Below, piece after piece: positions 1 to 11,627 of a stretch of DNA of 64,000 nucleotides. Origin of the DNA: Eulemur rufifrons (Eukaryota; Chordata; Mammalia; Primates; Lemuridae); the NCBI RefSeq assembly GCF_041146395.1, contig NC_090997.1, positions 33,087,501-33,151,500 on the forward strand. Reading direction: 5' to 3'. A program made the translations under genes and the position numbers. Positions within the stretch are counted from its first letter, which is position 1; each line of letters opens with the position of its first letter. The notes below the pieces were generated by a model. It did no database searches and was not told where the DNA came from. It saw only the letters and a list, made by a program, of their open reading frames with translations.

Positions 1-680
1 TTCTTGGCTTGGGTCTGTCTTTTCATCAATCACTGACACTATTGTGACAGCTGTGCATGTTCCAAAAACACTAGCTCTGAGGCACTTTGAAAAGTGTCAT
101 TAAAAATAAAAAGTATTGTGAGATCAAATAAATCTGGGGAATGCTGTGTCAATCAGAGTTAAACAGGAGTCACTGAGATTTCCCAGAGCCTTTACTAGGC
201 ATTGTGAATCTCCATAAAAGAGGTTGCATGTAATCAAGATTTTCCACACTGATTTTACCATGATTCCTTATTTCAAGAAGCCTCTGCTTGATGAAATGTA
301 TTACATCTCTCTAAGACTATTCACCATCAGGGTCATTTCTACCCTTTCCACCACAAGGACCGCACTTCCCAGCTTAGAGAAGCACAGCATTCTGTCCAAT
401 TGCATGAGTCCAGTGAAAAACTTGTATTTCTGGAGCCTTCTCCCTGTACTCTACTTAATCATCTCTTTCCTGGGCCACAGGGAAATAATTTTCCTTCTCA
501 TCATCAGATTATAATTTTGGATTTTTTGATAAAATGTTGGTAACATTGGGTAGACATGAAAAGAAAGAAATAATAATAAGTAAGTTATTGGGGACATTGG
601 AGGAGACCCTAGTCATCTTCAGACGAGATGCTTTCTAATAGAGAATGGAATCTTCAGATTTAAGCGAAAGTCCAAAGCAC
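1..680. other. Unannotated AT-rich DNA
   Basis: No repeat family or gene is recognised here. A 96-codon open frame at 224-514 (plus) has no recognisable domain, and its composition is that of random AT-rich DNA. Confidence 0.5.
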
Positions 681-682
681 CA

Positions 683-880
683 ATACATTCATTCTTCTGG
701 AAAGCATTTTCAGGGGGCTACTACTTTAGGCTAGGCATTGTGCCTTGCCCAGAGATATAAAGATGTCTCCAAGGAGCTCACTCATAGACTAATGGGTCCT
801 GAGTAATCAATCCAGTCATTGTAACAAAGCTATGCTCAAGATGTTACTGGCATACAAAGAAGACACACAAATTTATGAGG
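683..880 (+). repeat. Ancient mammalian interspersed repeat, family uncertain
   Basis: The run contains decayed forms of 'aggcattgtgcc', 'gagatataaagatg' and 'caaggagctcact'. These resemble the widespread 'gccaggcactgtgctaggc ... ggagctcacagtctagt' class of old mammalian repeats. I cannot name the family. The fit is partial and heavily diverged. Confidence 0.4.
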
Positions 881-924
881 AATGGATTGTCATTCTCACT
901 TAGAAAACTTCTATTACCAACCCC

Positions 925-1915
925 CTAACCGTGTTGTTGTCAGGTCTAATAGACAGCTCAAAAATATGTCCAAAATGGAACTCTAGATCCCTATTTTCCA
1001 GCCACCCTCCAAACCTGTCCCTCTCATATCCTTCCCTATCTAATGGAGTATATGCCACTGCCAACCACCCACAAACCTGAGCCAAAAACCTAGGAAGGAT
1101 CCTTGAAACTTCTCTTTGGAGGAGAAAGCTTACTTCACCTTCCTGATATAATGCAAATGTTATTGTTCTATGACAAATATGTATCTTTGATCTGTCAGCC
1201 ACTCCTCCCATCTTGGTTTAACCTCCAGTCTTTCCTCAAAAGTGCCAAAATGACCTCTTAGTCTCTCCAACTCCACTCTTATCAACCCATCTCCTCCTTG
1301 CCTTCTATACCCAAATCTATTCCCTCTGCGGCTATCGTTTTGTAAAAAAATGTATAAAAAGCATCTTATCCTTGTATACTATAGTTTAATGATTTACTTG
1401 TTCCAGCACAGAACCCTCAGTGTTTACTCAAGGCTCTAGAGCCCTGAACAATCTGGCCCCACCTTCTTCTCCAGGGTCATTTCCTACCACTTCCCCTGTC
1501 AAAGAGCAGGCTCTGACCATATAAGACACCAGTTTCTCAAACACACTATACTCTGTCCTAAGTTTGTTGACACTTGCTGTTCACTTTCCTGGCTCAACTT
1601 TATCCCGTGGGTGGCAGCTGAAATGCCATCTCCTTAGCTGGGTCCTCCCTGACCATCCTGTACACCTCACCACCTCACCCAACTACTCATGGCCACATAA
1701 CTCTGTTTATTGCCTTCATAGCACTTGTCACAATCTGAAATAATGTTGTGTGTACCTGTTGTTCTTGTGTTTGTTGTGTTTTGTTTTGTTTTTGTCTATC
1801 TCCCATTGATAGGACACAAGCTCCACTAAGGAAAGCACTTTGTCTTATTTTTCTCCCTTCTATGTCCCCAGTGCCTTGCACAAATAGATGCTCAGTGAAT
1901 TCTTGGTGAATGAAT
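925..1915 (+). repeat. LINE-2 (L2), 3' half
   Basis: About 1 kb matches the L2 consensus in order. First comes the end of the ORF2 region ('tgtccaaaatggaactc', 'cacaaacctgagccaaaaac'). Next is the 'ccctgaacaatctggcccc' block and 'ggtcctccctgaccatcc'. The 3' end follows, with 'aagctccactaagg', 'gtccccagtgccttgca' and the terminal 'tgaatgaatg'-like repeat near 1905. The copy is old, with many indels. Open frames on either strand inside it (for example 900-1211 minus, 103 codons) are chance frames in the repeat. Confidence 0.85.
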
Positions 1916-1984
1916 GTGGAAGAATTGAGAGACCTGAGTGCATCTGTCCACTGGGAAGTCTGGTCGATATAGTAAAGCAAGAGC

Positions 1985-2225
1985 AACAAAAATATCTACA
2001 ACAGTCATTATTTATTGAAAGGGCTTTTATGCCAGGTATGATTCTAACCACTTTCTATGCATTATCTCACGTAACATTTACAACAGCCATGTGAATTGGA
2101 TATTACTACAGATGATGCAAGTGAGGCTCAGAGAGGTTAAGGAATTTGTTTGAAATATAATTTGTAAGTGGAAGAGAACGGATTTAAACTTAGGTATGAC
2201 TTTGACGTGTGTCCTTCTAACAGCA
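1985..2225 (+). repeat. MIR SINE
   Basis: The core is recognisable in order: 'tttattgaaagggctttta', 'tgccaggtatgattctaac', 'cattatctcacgtaac', 'gaggctcagagaggttaag', then the right part 'gtaagtggaagag'. It lies about 70 bp downstream of the L2 3' end, a common L2/MIR neighbourhood. Confidence 0.85.
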
Positions 2226-2871
2226 CTGGCAGCCAAACTTCGGCAGAGCAACTGATGAAATCTGAAGAATCCATCAGTGATGTGTTAAACCAGTCATGTG
2301 ACAGCCATTCTGTTGGAATTCCTACCATCCAGGTTGCTCCTGCCGGTCTTCTGTTTGTAAAGTGAAGGCACAATAAACAAGCTTGTTAAATGATTTGCTA
2401 AATTATTGTGTTTGTCTAGTTTATCACAGTTCCCTTTTGCCTGATACAGAATATTACCCCAAGAGAAAGCAACACGAGAAGACCGAGTTTGGTAAGTAAG
2501 TTTGCTGGTAGGGGGCAATTTAGAAGCTTAAGCAAGTAGAAGAAGAAGATATTGGGAAACTTAACAGCAAAATAGACAAATGATTAAATGTTATATCTAT
2601 ATATCTCCCACTTGTAGATTTAAGTTCCCATATTAAAATAGTACGATCACAGATTTTATAGCAAGAGAACCCATATGAATCCATGCTGTCCAAGTTTCTA
2701 CCTTCAGCCGGCTGAGATATTACCTATCTTTTGCCCAGGCAAAGCCCAGGAAAGTTAAATATTTGCCCATGCTTGGCCTGAAATGAGGAGCATGTCTATA
2801 GAGAGGTCTCTGAGTTCCAGGTGAAGCCCTTCTTCCAGTCCAACAGGTTCTTTATTAGATGTGGATGGAAG
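2226..2871. other. Unannotated DNA
   Basis: Nothing recognised. Short open frames on both strands lack any familiar motif. Confidence 0.5.
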
Positions 2872-3362
2872 AATGCCCTCTTCCCACCCCTTGGATGTCC
2901 AAGTCCTAATCGCTAGAACCTGTGAATATGTTGCCTGACATGACAAAAGGAATTTTGTGGATGTGATAAAAGATAAAGACTTTGAATTGGGAAAATTATT
3001 CTTGAGTATCCAGGTGTACTCAATCTAATCATATGGATTCTTAAAAAGCAGAGAATTTTTCCCCACTGTGGTCAGAGGAGACAAGAGCACAGAAGGGCTG
3101 GAGAGATGCAAACTTGCTGGCTTTGAGATGGAGTGTAAGGGTCACAGGCCTAGGAATATGGGCAGCTTCTAGAAGCTAGAAAAGGCAAAGAAATGGATTC
3201 TCCTTAGAACCTCCAAAATGGGAACGAGGCCTGCAGATACCTAAAATTTAGCCCAATGGCAGATTTCTGACCTATAGAACTGTTTAATATAAGGTAATAA
3301 ATTTGTGTTTTTAAGCTGCTAAGTTTGTAGTAATTTGTTATGGTAGCATTAAGAAACTAATA
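2872..3362 (+). repeat. MLT1-type LTR (ERVL-MaLR)
   Basis: An old MaLR LTR of about 490 bp. Landmarks are 'gtccaagtcctaatcgc' near the 5' end, a middle containing 'agatgcaaacttgctgg' and 'agctagaaaaggcaaag', the 3' 'ggtaataaatttgtgtt' polyadenylation region, and the end 'gttatggtagcattaagaaa'. MLT1 elements are non-autonomous fossils of an endogenous retrovirus-like lineage. No internal coding region is present, so this is a solo LTR. Confidence 0.75.
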
Positions 3363-4075
3363 TATGGAAATTAGAATTTTAAACTGTTATTGAAATTTTA
3401 TACAAAAGAATTCAAAATAAAGCAATATTTCAGTAACTCAGGTTAAAAGGTTTAGAAGACTTTATTACCCTCAGGACTCCTCCATGAGTAAAAACATTCA
3501 TTCAACCAAGATTGGTGGTCTGCTTGTTTCAGGAACTCATTTGGCTATTGTTCAAAGCCCAAATAACACCAACTCCTCTTTCACAAAAGAACACAAAACT
3601 GTTTTCTTCTTTGACAGATGATGTGAGGCAAAATTTCATGAGAGAAGCTATGGCTCTAATGTTAGCCAGCAGAGGTGGCTTATTTGTTTTGTTTTGTTCC
3701 CAATATGATTAGCTAATATCTCATCCTTATCATAAATTTGGGACAGTTCATGAGAATTTAGAATTCTTATACTATTAAAAGGTAAACTAAGAGTTTTAAA
3801 TGCAATCTGTGTTTTTATGAACCTACCTGCTTTTGGTTAACTTCTTGATTATTTTGAAGACTACATGGGGGTCCCTGTTGCTTCACCTCATTCATTGTAG
3901 AAGGTATGATCTTCTTGTTTATGATTCGTCTTCTTTCCCTCCTTGCCCCAGAAAAGATCAGAAAGCAGCTATCCTGGGAATTAGAACTGTTGTCAGGCTC
4001 AAACATTTAATTAAACAGTACATTTGATTATTTCTGATCATATTGTATTAATCTTCTTAGTTCTGTCCTTACATT
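3363..4075. other. Unannotated AT-rich DNA
   Basis: No repeat or gene recognised. Open frames at 3512-3712 (plus) and 3815-4027 (both strands) have no recognisable content. Confidence 0.5.
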
Positions 4076-4420
4076 AGTTGGGAAAGGCTAGGCTATGCTG
4101 TAGTAAAAAATAAATTCTCAGTGGCTAAACATGACAAAAGTTATTTCTCATTCAAAGTGTGCAACCTTCCTGAATCAGGTTCCCATATGCAGTATGTAAA
4201 AAAATCCAGATTTGTTCCCACGTGTGGCTTGACACCGCATTTTGAGGCTTCCATGTATGCCTAGGCAGGAGTAAAAAGAGCTGTATGATTCTAGTACACC
4301 AGATTTTAAATGCTTTGGTTTAAAAGTGACACATCACATGGACCCCCTGACTTCATGGTAGCTAGCAAGTTAGGAGGAGCACGTGGGTATGCAGTGAGAA
4401 GTAAATGTCTGCCACAGTAC
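4076..4420. repeat. Interspersed repeat, family uncertain
   Basis: The opening 'ggctaggctatgctgtagta' followed by 'ctcagtggctaaacatgaca' and 'ttatttctcattcaaa' matches a repeat I recognise in many mammalian loci but cannot name with certainty. Its right half includes a decayed 'aagtgacacatcacatgga' block. Boundaries are approximate. Confidence 0.5.
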
Positions 4421-4639
4421 CCCCAAGTCCTACTATCGAATTTCATAAAGAAGTTCCTAAGACATGTAAACTTTCCACTGGTAATTTAAAATTAACAAAT
4501 GCTATAAGTTGCATTTTGTCATAAGGCACCAATTTGGCTGGCTTATAGTAAAAGTTTCAACACAAAGAAAGAAAAGTAATAAAGTACTAATAAACACAAA
4601 AGTTAGATCTGAGGTCCCATTAGTGGACAGCAGAGCACA

Positions 4640-4830
4640 TGCAGTATGTAGAAAGAGCAGTGGTTGAGGAGTTGGTTTCTGTTCCTAGCTCCGCACATGT
4701 TGGTGCTCAGTAAGTACGTGAATAAGTGAATGAACTGCCAGTGTAATGAGGATAGAGCCTCTTGATGCCTATATTCTCATTTATAAAATGAGAAGCCTGG
4801 CAGATTTAGATTTTTTCCATGTCTACAATT
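4640..4830 (-). repeat. MIR SINE, decayed
   Basis: Antisense-MIR order is visible: 'agagcagtggttgaggagtt', 'tcctagctccgcaca', then 'attctcatttataaaatgag'. The copy is strongly degraded and partly deleted. Confidence 0.45.
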
Positions 4831-4894
4831 CTTTAATTGCAGAATTGTAGCAACCCAATCTTCAAAGTGAATAATCCTAATGATTTGTATAAAG

Positions 4895-5619
4895 CAATTA
4901 TTTTCAAAGTGTGATCTGAGGATCCGTAGGGGTCTCTAAGACCTTTTCAGGGGTTCTGTGACGTAAAAAAACCACATGAATAAAAGATCTACTCAGAGTG
5001 AAAGGTAGACCAATTGGTTTTAATGGAATAGAGTGTGCAAGATGATTGTTATGGTTTAAGATTCAAACATTGCAAGTGATTTTTAAGAAATTATTACTTT
5101 TTAACTTTTGGTATAGTATCAAAAACCATATCCATGATCATTTGAAAAGGCCCTAAAAATTCTTTTTCCTTTTCTGACTACATACGTGTGTGCAGTCAGA
5201 TCTTCTTCATATACTTTAACCAAAACAACATATCATAGTAGATTGAGTGAAGATCAGTTATGAGAATCCAGCTGTGTTCTATTAAGCTAGGCATGAAAGA
5301 GATTAGCAAAAATGTAAAAAAAATGCCACTCTTCTCATTTTTTTAAAAAATATAGTTATTTTTCATAAAATAGGGTATTTATGTTAATATATAATGGATT
5401 TGTTATTGTTATTTTTTAATGAATTAACAAATACGTATGTGAAACCACTCAGTTTTAATCTCTACTATGGTACATATTAGTGTTTAATCTAATAATTTAA
5501 TTTCTAATATGGTGCATATATCAATAGATACAACGTACATAAACAAAAGCTCTTTGAGTTCTTTAATAATGTTCAACAGTGTGAAGGGATCCCGAGACCA
5601 AAATATTTGAGAATGACTG
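4895..5619. mobile_element. hAT-Charlie DNA transposon remnant
   Basis: The two ends form imperfect terminal inverted repeats. The left end reads 'ttcaaagtgtgatctgagga' then 'ggggtctctaagacc'. The right end reads 'gaagggatcccgagacc' and 'atttgagaatgactg', the inverse of the usual 'cagtggttctcaaagt' start. The interior (for example 'gggttctgtgacgtaaa') fits the non-coding edge of Charlie transposons with most of the transposase region missing. The 8-bp flanks are too eroded to call a target duplication (4 of 8 match). Confidence 0.7.
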
Positions 5620-6274
5620 ACTTAGAGGGTAAGATAGAATGTGACTGAAAAGAACATGTCCTCATGTGTGACTATCTTTTCCAGTAGAGGTATGTTTTTA
5701 AAGAAACATACAGAAGGAAATAACATAATAATACTGTTTTCCAATTGTAGAATGTGAAGAAATTTACAGAGTGTCTTTATGTACTGGGACAGAGACTGTA
5801 ATTTCCTTTCCAATATGCATTCCCTCTTTCTTTACTAAGAAAACTATAATGTTGTCGAGTTTCCATCTTAACAGATAAACTGCACAGACTCCCTTGCAGA
5901 TAAGTTAGTACCAGCTAGTAAAAGAGAATTTTTATAATTCGAAATTACTGGGTAGGACTTTGGAATAGGCTCTTGGAAAGATAGGTAAATCATTTGTAAT
6001 CTGTTTTTGCTCTTATTCCTTTTGCTATTTGTACTTCTCTTTTTGCATGGGACTATGATGTATTAGCTGGAACTCAGCATCCATATTGCAAGTATGAGGA
6101 CAAGGTTCATACTCTAAGAATGAAAGAACAAAAATCTAGAAGAAGCTTTGGTCCCAGATAATATCAAACCACTACACAAATCTGGGCCTACCTATTCAGT
6201 GTATTTTTGTTATGAAAGAGAGAAATAAATTCTTGGGTTGCTTAAATCATTGGAATTTGTGAGTTCTTAACTCA
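5620..6274. other. Unannotated AT-rich DNA
   Basis: No repeat or gene recognised. A 63-codon minus-strand frame at 5622-5813 has no motif. Confidence 0.5.
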
Positions 6275-6417
6275 GTTATTAACTAATGCATAGATATTAC
6301 CTCACTTGATTTCAACAATTCTTTGTAAGGTGGATAAGAAGTTGCTATACTTTCCAATTTATATTAACAAATGAGGAGATTGAAAGTTTAAGAGGTTAAA
6401 GTGAAGCCCCTTTAATT
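6275..6417 (+). repeat. MIR SINE, 5' part (interrupted)
   Basis: MIR order is visible up to the 'tgaggaaactgaggc / agaggttaa' block ('aatgaggagattgaaagttt', 'aagaggttaaagtgaag'). It stops at an inserted LTR, and the expected downstream half resumes at about 6869. Confidence 0.7.
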
Positions 6418-6868
6418 GTGTCCTAGGGCTGTCATTTTAAAGTACCACAAACTGGTTAGATTAAACAACATATTGTCTCACAGTTCTGGAGGCTAGAAAT
6501 CTGAAATTGAAGTGCCTGCAGAGCTGCTCCCTTTGTGGGCTATGACAGAGAATGTGTCCCATGCCTCTCTCCCTGCTTCTGGAAGTTTGTTGGCCATCTT
6601 TGGCATTCCTGGGCTTGTGGATGCTTTAGCCTAATCTCTGTTATTACATTCACATGAGTTCTTCCTGTGTGTATGTCTCTGTGTCCAAATTTTTCCCTTT
6701 TTAAAAGAACACCAGTCATACCAGATGAAGGCTGAATTTGATGACCTCAATTTAACTTGATTACCTCTGTAAGGACCCAATCTCCAAATAAGATCACATT
6801 CTGAGTTACTGGGGATTAAGACTCCAATACATATTTTTGATGGGTCACAATTTAACTCACAACACTAC
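6418..6868 (-). repeat. MLT1-type LTR (ERVL-MaLR) inserted in a MIR
   Basis: Read on the plus strand, this is the reverse complement of an MLT1 LTR: 'cctagggctgtcattttaaa', 'gtaccacaaactgg', 'tctcacagttctggaggcta', 'cttgattacctctgtaagga', and 'aataagatcacattctgag'. It splits the MIR that flanks it on both sides, so it is younger than that MIR. Confidence 0.85.
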
Positions 6869-6945
6869 CCAAAATCATGTAGCTATTAATTGGCAGGATT
6901 CTATACTTCAATCTTCTACTTGTCAATCCAATGCATTTTCTTCTA
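6869..6945 (+). repeat. MIR SINE, 3' part (resumed)
   Basis: 'cccaaaatcatgtagctatt' followed by 'aattggcaggattctatact' corresponds to the MIR segment 'cccaaggtcacacagctagt', 'aagtggcagagccgggatt'. It is the direct continuation of the piece at 6275-6417. Confidence 0.65.
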
Positions 6946-6949
6946 AAGT

Positions 6950-7090
6950 GGCATTTCTTGAAGTGTGTATTACCTTTGTCAGAACACTTGAACATGCACA
7001 TGGGAGTATAGGTTTAAATTCAGATTTCTGGGCCCCACTTTGTGTCTACTGAATCAAATACTTTGAGGGTAGGAGCCTTGAATTGTCTTT
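6950..7090 (+). repeat. MER5-like hAT-Charlie fragment
   Basis: 'gcatttcttgaagtgtgtat', 'agatttctgggccccac' and 'ctactgaatcaaatac' follow the MER5A/B order. The inverse 'gaatttgcatttctaacaag' half is almost lost. Confidence 0.5.
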
Positions 7091-7720
7091 TTTTAACATA
7101 TAGTAGTAACACTGATATTTTTGGTATAAAGTTTTATGAAGTTTAACACATATAACCACCACCACAATCAAGATGTGGAACAGTTTAATCACCCCTAAAA
7201 ATGTCCCTCTTGCTATCCCTTTGTGATCAGATCCTTGTCACTAACCCCATCACCACTAGTCTGTTTTCCACTACTATAGTTTTGTTTCAAGAATATAAAT
7301 AAATGGAAACAGATAATATGTTACATTTTGAGACTGGCTTCATCTCCTCGTAATCCTTTGAGAGTCATACAAGTTTTTGTGTGTATCCACAGTTCCTCCC
7401 CTTTCATTGCTGAGTAGTAATTCCACTGTGCAGATGAGCAGGGTTGGTTCATCCATTCACCCAGTACATGACACTTGGATTGTTCCCAGGTTTGGGCAAT
7501 TATAAATAAAGCTGCTGTATACATCTGCACACAGGTTTTGGTGAGAACTTAGGTTGTCATTTTCCCAGGACAAATCCCTAGGTGTGTGATTTCTGGGTCA
7601 CATGAAAAGTGTAATGTCTGACTTTATAAGAAGCTGACAAATTGGTTTCCAGAGTGGCTGCACCATTTTAGTCTTCAATTTGATTTTTTAACAAGTGTCC
7701 TAGGTGATTCTTAGACACAG
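7091..7720 (-). mobile_element. L1M (old LINE-1) 3' fragment
   Basis: The plus strand is the reverse complement of an old L1 3' region: 'accaccacaatcaagatgtg', 'tccctttgtgatcagatcc', then 'tttcattgctgagtagtaat', 'tccactgtgcagatgag', 'tcacccagtacatgacactt', 'aataaagctgctgtatacat', and 'gtggctgcaccattttagtc'. It is 5'-truncated and has no open frame of note. Confidence 0.8.
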
Positions 7721-9575
7721 AATAGTTAAAAATTTCCACTCAGTGCTTACAGTGGTTCATCCAAAGGGTAAATCTTTTCGTTAATAATGATAAGATACAT
7801 GGTGAAATTGGGTTTGTTTTTCTCTAAGGCACATTCACTTTCTATATCAAGTAAATTATAATCCATGTACAGAATTCTATTATCTGTACTTTTCACTAAT
7901 TTAAAGCATGTTTCTACAAAGACATGAATACAAATATTCACAGACAATATGCCTTCCTATCTAATAATAACTTGCTCTTTTTTAGCAAAATGCTTATTAG
8001 AGCAATTTTAAAATGGACTATCTTAAGTACACAGTTATAATATAAATAGTTGTGCTGAATAATTAATCCAGATTTTTCTCTAGAAGTATATATTATTTAT
8101 AAAAACTGTCTTAGGTATGTTTTTAATTTTTAGGATTAAACAAACAGAATAAAAACTGATTTGAGACCTACAGAAATAAAAATGTAAACTCATTCTTATT
8201 TTTCAAAGTCTCTTACACACTGAAATCTGTCTCTTTGTTCTGTGGGATTTTGTCAGTCACTACTGCAAGCAAACAATAGAATTTACCAGGTATAATCATA
8301 AATATCTCAAGACCCTATACACAGTATTAGACTAATGGTGATCTCAATCAATATCACATACAAAATGCAATTGGGCCAGCTAAAATCATTAAGAGACAGC
8401 TAAGATCATTAAAAGAAAATAACCTAGAGCTCTATATATACTGTTTGGCTAACATTGATTTCTACCACTATTATTGGAATCAATTTGGTACCATACCTAT
8501 TCTGCACAATAATTAGTTAATTGTTTGAGGGCAGAGAATTGACAGAAATTTTCATATATTGTGTGGTAATTGAGGAATGTAACATGCTAAATGACTTCTG
8601 GTAGAAATGTATTCTGGAGCGTGCCATATGGGGTATTCTAACATGACAGAAAAATTGATAACAATATAAAAGAGACTGTTCTCCTTTCAGGTGTGTATTT
8701 TGCAGATCTCATCATTCCTTGCATTAGCCAAATTACCTTCATCCATGCTTCTTATTCCTAAATTTGGAACCAACTAACATTATTGAAAATTGCCCAAACC
8801 ATCTCTCTTGTTGGGTTTGAGAGGAATAATTAATGAATATAAAGTACTCTGGAAATTTAATATGCTATTTAAGTACTAAAAAAAGTCATTTGTTGCTCAG
8901 TGAAAAGATCTAATCACTGCAGTAGATTAAAATTTTGTTTTTCTTTATCAGATTGCATTTTTGCAAAGGCACTATATCACTGAATGTTGATGGAGTGGTT
9001 TTTCATAAAGATTTCAATTTTACTACACTTTCATCATGAATGTTTGAAGGACAACCCTTAAGTAGCTACTAGTTTTCGTCAGAAGAGTTTCTAAACATGT
9101 TTTATGACAAATATTAATACTATGGAAAAGTATGCATCATTTTTGCCACTTTGAAAGCATCAGATAGGCTGGGTGATTTATATGTTTATATGCTTAGCTA
9201 CCTTAACATTTTTGGTGAGTAAACAGAATATCGGTATATGGTTTGGTTTATGAGGGTATTATTAATGTATCAGAGTGAACATGTTGATTACTGTTTTGCA
9301 ACTAAGTTATACTTAATCTCTCTAAGCCTTAATTTCCTATACATGATGTGAAAATTGATATTTTGTTAGAGATACGAAAATTCTATTTACTTGACCTTAT
9401 AAAATTTTCCCCTGGGAAGCTACTGAAGAAAGATTAAAATTGGTTATTCACATTTTTACCCATCTGACATTTTCTACAATTTTCAGAGGTAACATATTAA
9501 AAAATATTTTGTGTTTGTTATGAAATGTAATTAAATAAATGTTTCCTAGACAATCTCTAAGTACTAGTAAAGTTT
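7721..9575. other. Unannotated AT-rich DNA
   Basis: About 1.85 kb with no repeat, gene or RNA that I recognise. Open frames are short and stop-rich. Confidence 0.5.
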
Positions 9576-9579
9576 ACAT

Positions 9580-9665
9580 TAGCTTCTTAAGGGCCACAGA
9601 AACCTATGAGCCTAGAACAAAACACTTAAATGGTGCTCAATAAATATATTTATAAGTGAATAAAG
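9580..9665 (+). repeat. L2 3' end fragment
   Basis: 'gagcctagaacaaaacactt' then 'ggtgctcaataaatatattt' and 'aagtgaataaa' correspond to the terminal 'cctagaacagtgcctggcac', 'gctcaataaatatttgttga' of L2. Confidence 0.5.
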
Positions 9666-10316
9666 GAATTTAAAATAACTGAGTTCAGCTATCAAGCCAG
9701 GAATAACGATGCATCTTCATGTATATAAATGATATGAAATAAAATTCTACTATAAACATATTGAAATCCCCCTATCCATACTGAAATTATGACTGAAAGA
9801 CAAGTGACCAGGATTATAAACTATGTTCTACTTATTACTGTCCCAATCATATACAGTTTTGCCTCTCAAAGGATGGCCTTAAAATTGACTATTGGAAGCT
9901 AAAATCACCTAAACCATAAAATTAGCTAAAGGAGTAGGAAATGACCATTGCTGATATTCTTGTATTTGAACAGAAATTCTTTGTTTTAACAGATCAATGC
10001 TTATAGGTTCAAATGATCAACAGAGAGAAAAAGCAATGTGTCTACAGTAAACAGAAAATATCAAAACAATGACAACCTTTGAATAAAATGATCTCTGTAA
10101 AATTTCAAAGATTGACAGGGCAAGGGTACTAAGAATTGAAAACACTATCTTAGAAATTCTTTCTTATTGCTTAGCAATTTCTGACTTTCATTGAATCTAA
10201 GATGTCATTGATTGGAAGGCACACTATTATTTTATGTATGACAAAGGAACAAAAAATGTCACTAACAATTGTAGTTGAAGGACATTACTAGCTATACCAA
10301 CTTCAGAGATGAAAAG
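9666..10316. other. Unannotated AT-rich DNA
   Basis: No repeat or gene recognised. Confidence 0.5.
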
Positions 10317-10379
10317 AATGTGCATTATAGAATGAACAAAATACAATATGCAAAGCACAAATTGGGGATAAAAACACTG
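10317..10379 (+). repeat. Left copy of a long (63 bp) target-site duplication
   Basis: It starts 'aatgtgcattatagaatgaa' and ends 'aacactg'. It aligns to 11294-11357 with 50 identical positions, 13 mismatches and one 1-nt gap (my hand count). Most differences are transitions. The L1 3' segment begins directly after it. Confidence 0.65.
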
Positions 10380-11293
10380 CTTAGAAAATTTTTTTAAAAA
10401 GCATCAAGAAAACACAATAATGGGGCCAAGACCAACTGAAAGAGCTCCCAATGGCCAAAGCCAGAACAATTTGAGCAATAATAATAATAATATAATAATG
10501 TATCATAGTCCAAAGTATAAAATAAATATGAATCCATGCTGATATAAATGGTTGAATAAATAAATGGGGAATATAGAAAAATCCGTCATGCAGAAAAATT
10601 CCAAGTAGTTCCTGTAGGTACTCTGCCCTCAAGGAAGTAGAGAATAACTCACCGCTCCGTAAGTGTGGGCTGTGCACAGGGACATCCTTCCAAAAAGTAC
10701 TGTAGGGAGAGGGTTAAAAAGAATAACTTTGTAGTGCAGAAACCCGACGAACACTACCTCATTCAGGTGATCAAGGTTAATATCAACAGTGGTAAGTCAC
10801 GTTGACGTACATACCCTTAATAGGAGGTGATCAAAATAACATTTACCTTTCCAAAAAGCATTAACTCCAGTCTAATCGTGAGGAAAATATCAGCAAACTC
10901 CAGTAGAGAGGCATCTTACAATATATCTGAGCAGGACTCCTCAAAAATCTTGAGGTCATCCAAAACGAGGACAGTCTGAGAAAGTTTCTCAGTCAAGAGA
11001 GGCCTAAGGAGACATGATCACTAAATGTAATATGAAACGCTGCATGGGATTCTGGAGGAGAAAAATGATGTTCTGTGAAAAGTAAGGAAATCTGAATAAA
11101 GTATAGACTTTAGTTAATAATGTATCATTGTTAATTATTAATTGTAACAAATGTATCAGACTAATGCAAGCTGTTAATAATAGGCAAAACAGGGTTTGGG
11201 GGATGTGGGGACTCTCAGTTCTATATCTGCAATTTTTCTGTGAGTCTAAAACTGTTCTAAAATAAAATAAATAAGTTTAAAAGTTTATTTTAA
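10380..11293 (+). mobile_element. L1ME-type LINE-1, 5'-truncated 3' end
   Basis: The segment follows the L1ME 3' UTR in order: 'agtgtgggctgtgcacaggg', 'gacatccttccaaaaagtac', 'taactttgtagtgcagaaac', 'caggtgatcaaggttaat', 'ggtaagtcacgttgac', 'aggcctaaggagacatgatc', 'ggaaatctgaataaagtata', 'ctgttctaaaataaaataaa', then an A-rich tail. It lacks ORF1 and most of ORF2. It is bounded on both sides by a direct repeat of about 63 bp. Confidence 0.85.
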
Positions 11294-11357
11294 AATGTGC
11301 ATTGCAGAATCAACAAGACACAGTGTACAAGGCACCCATTGAGGATAACCAACACTG
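11294..11357 (+). repeat. Right copy of a long (64 bp) target-site duplication
   Basis: It starts 'aatgtgcattgcagaatcaa' immediately after the A-rich L1 tail and ends 'aacactg'. It pairs with 10317-10379. The position directly after the tail is where a retrotransposition duplication should lie. Confidence 0.65.
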
Positions 11358-11627
11358 TCTTCCCATTCTCAATCAGAAGCAAAGCACTGGGAAGGTGATA
11401 TTGATTAGTGTATTTGCGCCTAACAGACCCTTAATGAATTTGCCAAGGATAATTCATGAATACGGTATTTCATGTTGTGAACTTAAGTGAAAAAGGTAGT
11501 TCTTATATTTCTTAAGTGGTTTCATTTTTCAACGCATCACGTTAGGCACTTAATTATCAAACCCATAGGGATTAAGCCTTTTTTAAAACAAAGAAATCCT
11601 GATCTAAGCTGTTAGAAAACCTGTTTG

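Noticed and set aside
224..514. 96-codon open frame near the window start
   Set aside because: No motif or homology recognised; its length is within chance expectation for 64 kb of six-frame DNA.
900..1211. 103-codon minus-strand frame
   Set aside because: It lies antisense within an L2 copy, so it is a chance frame in repeat DNA.
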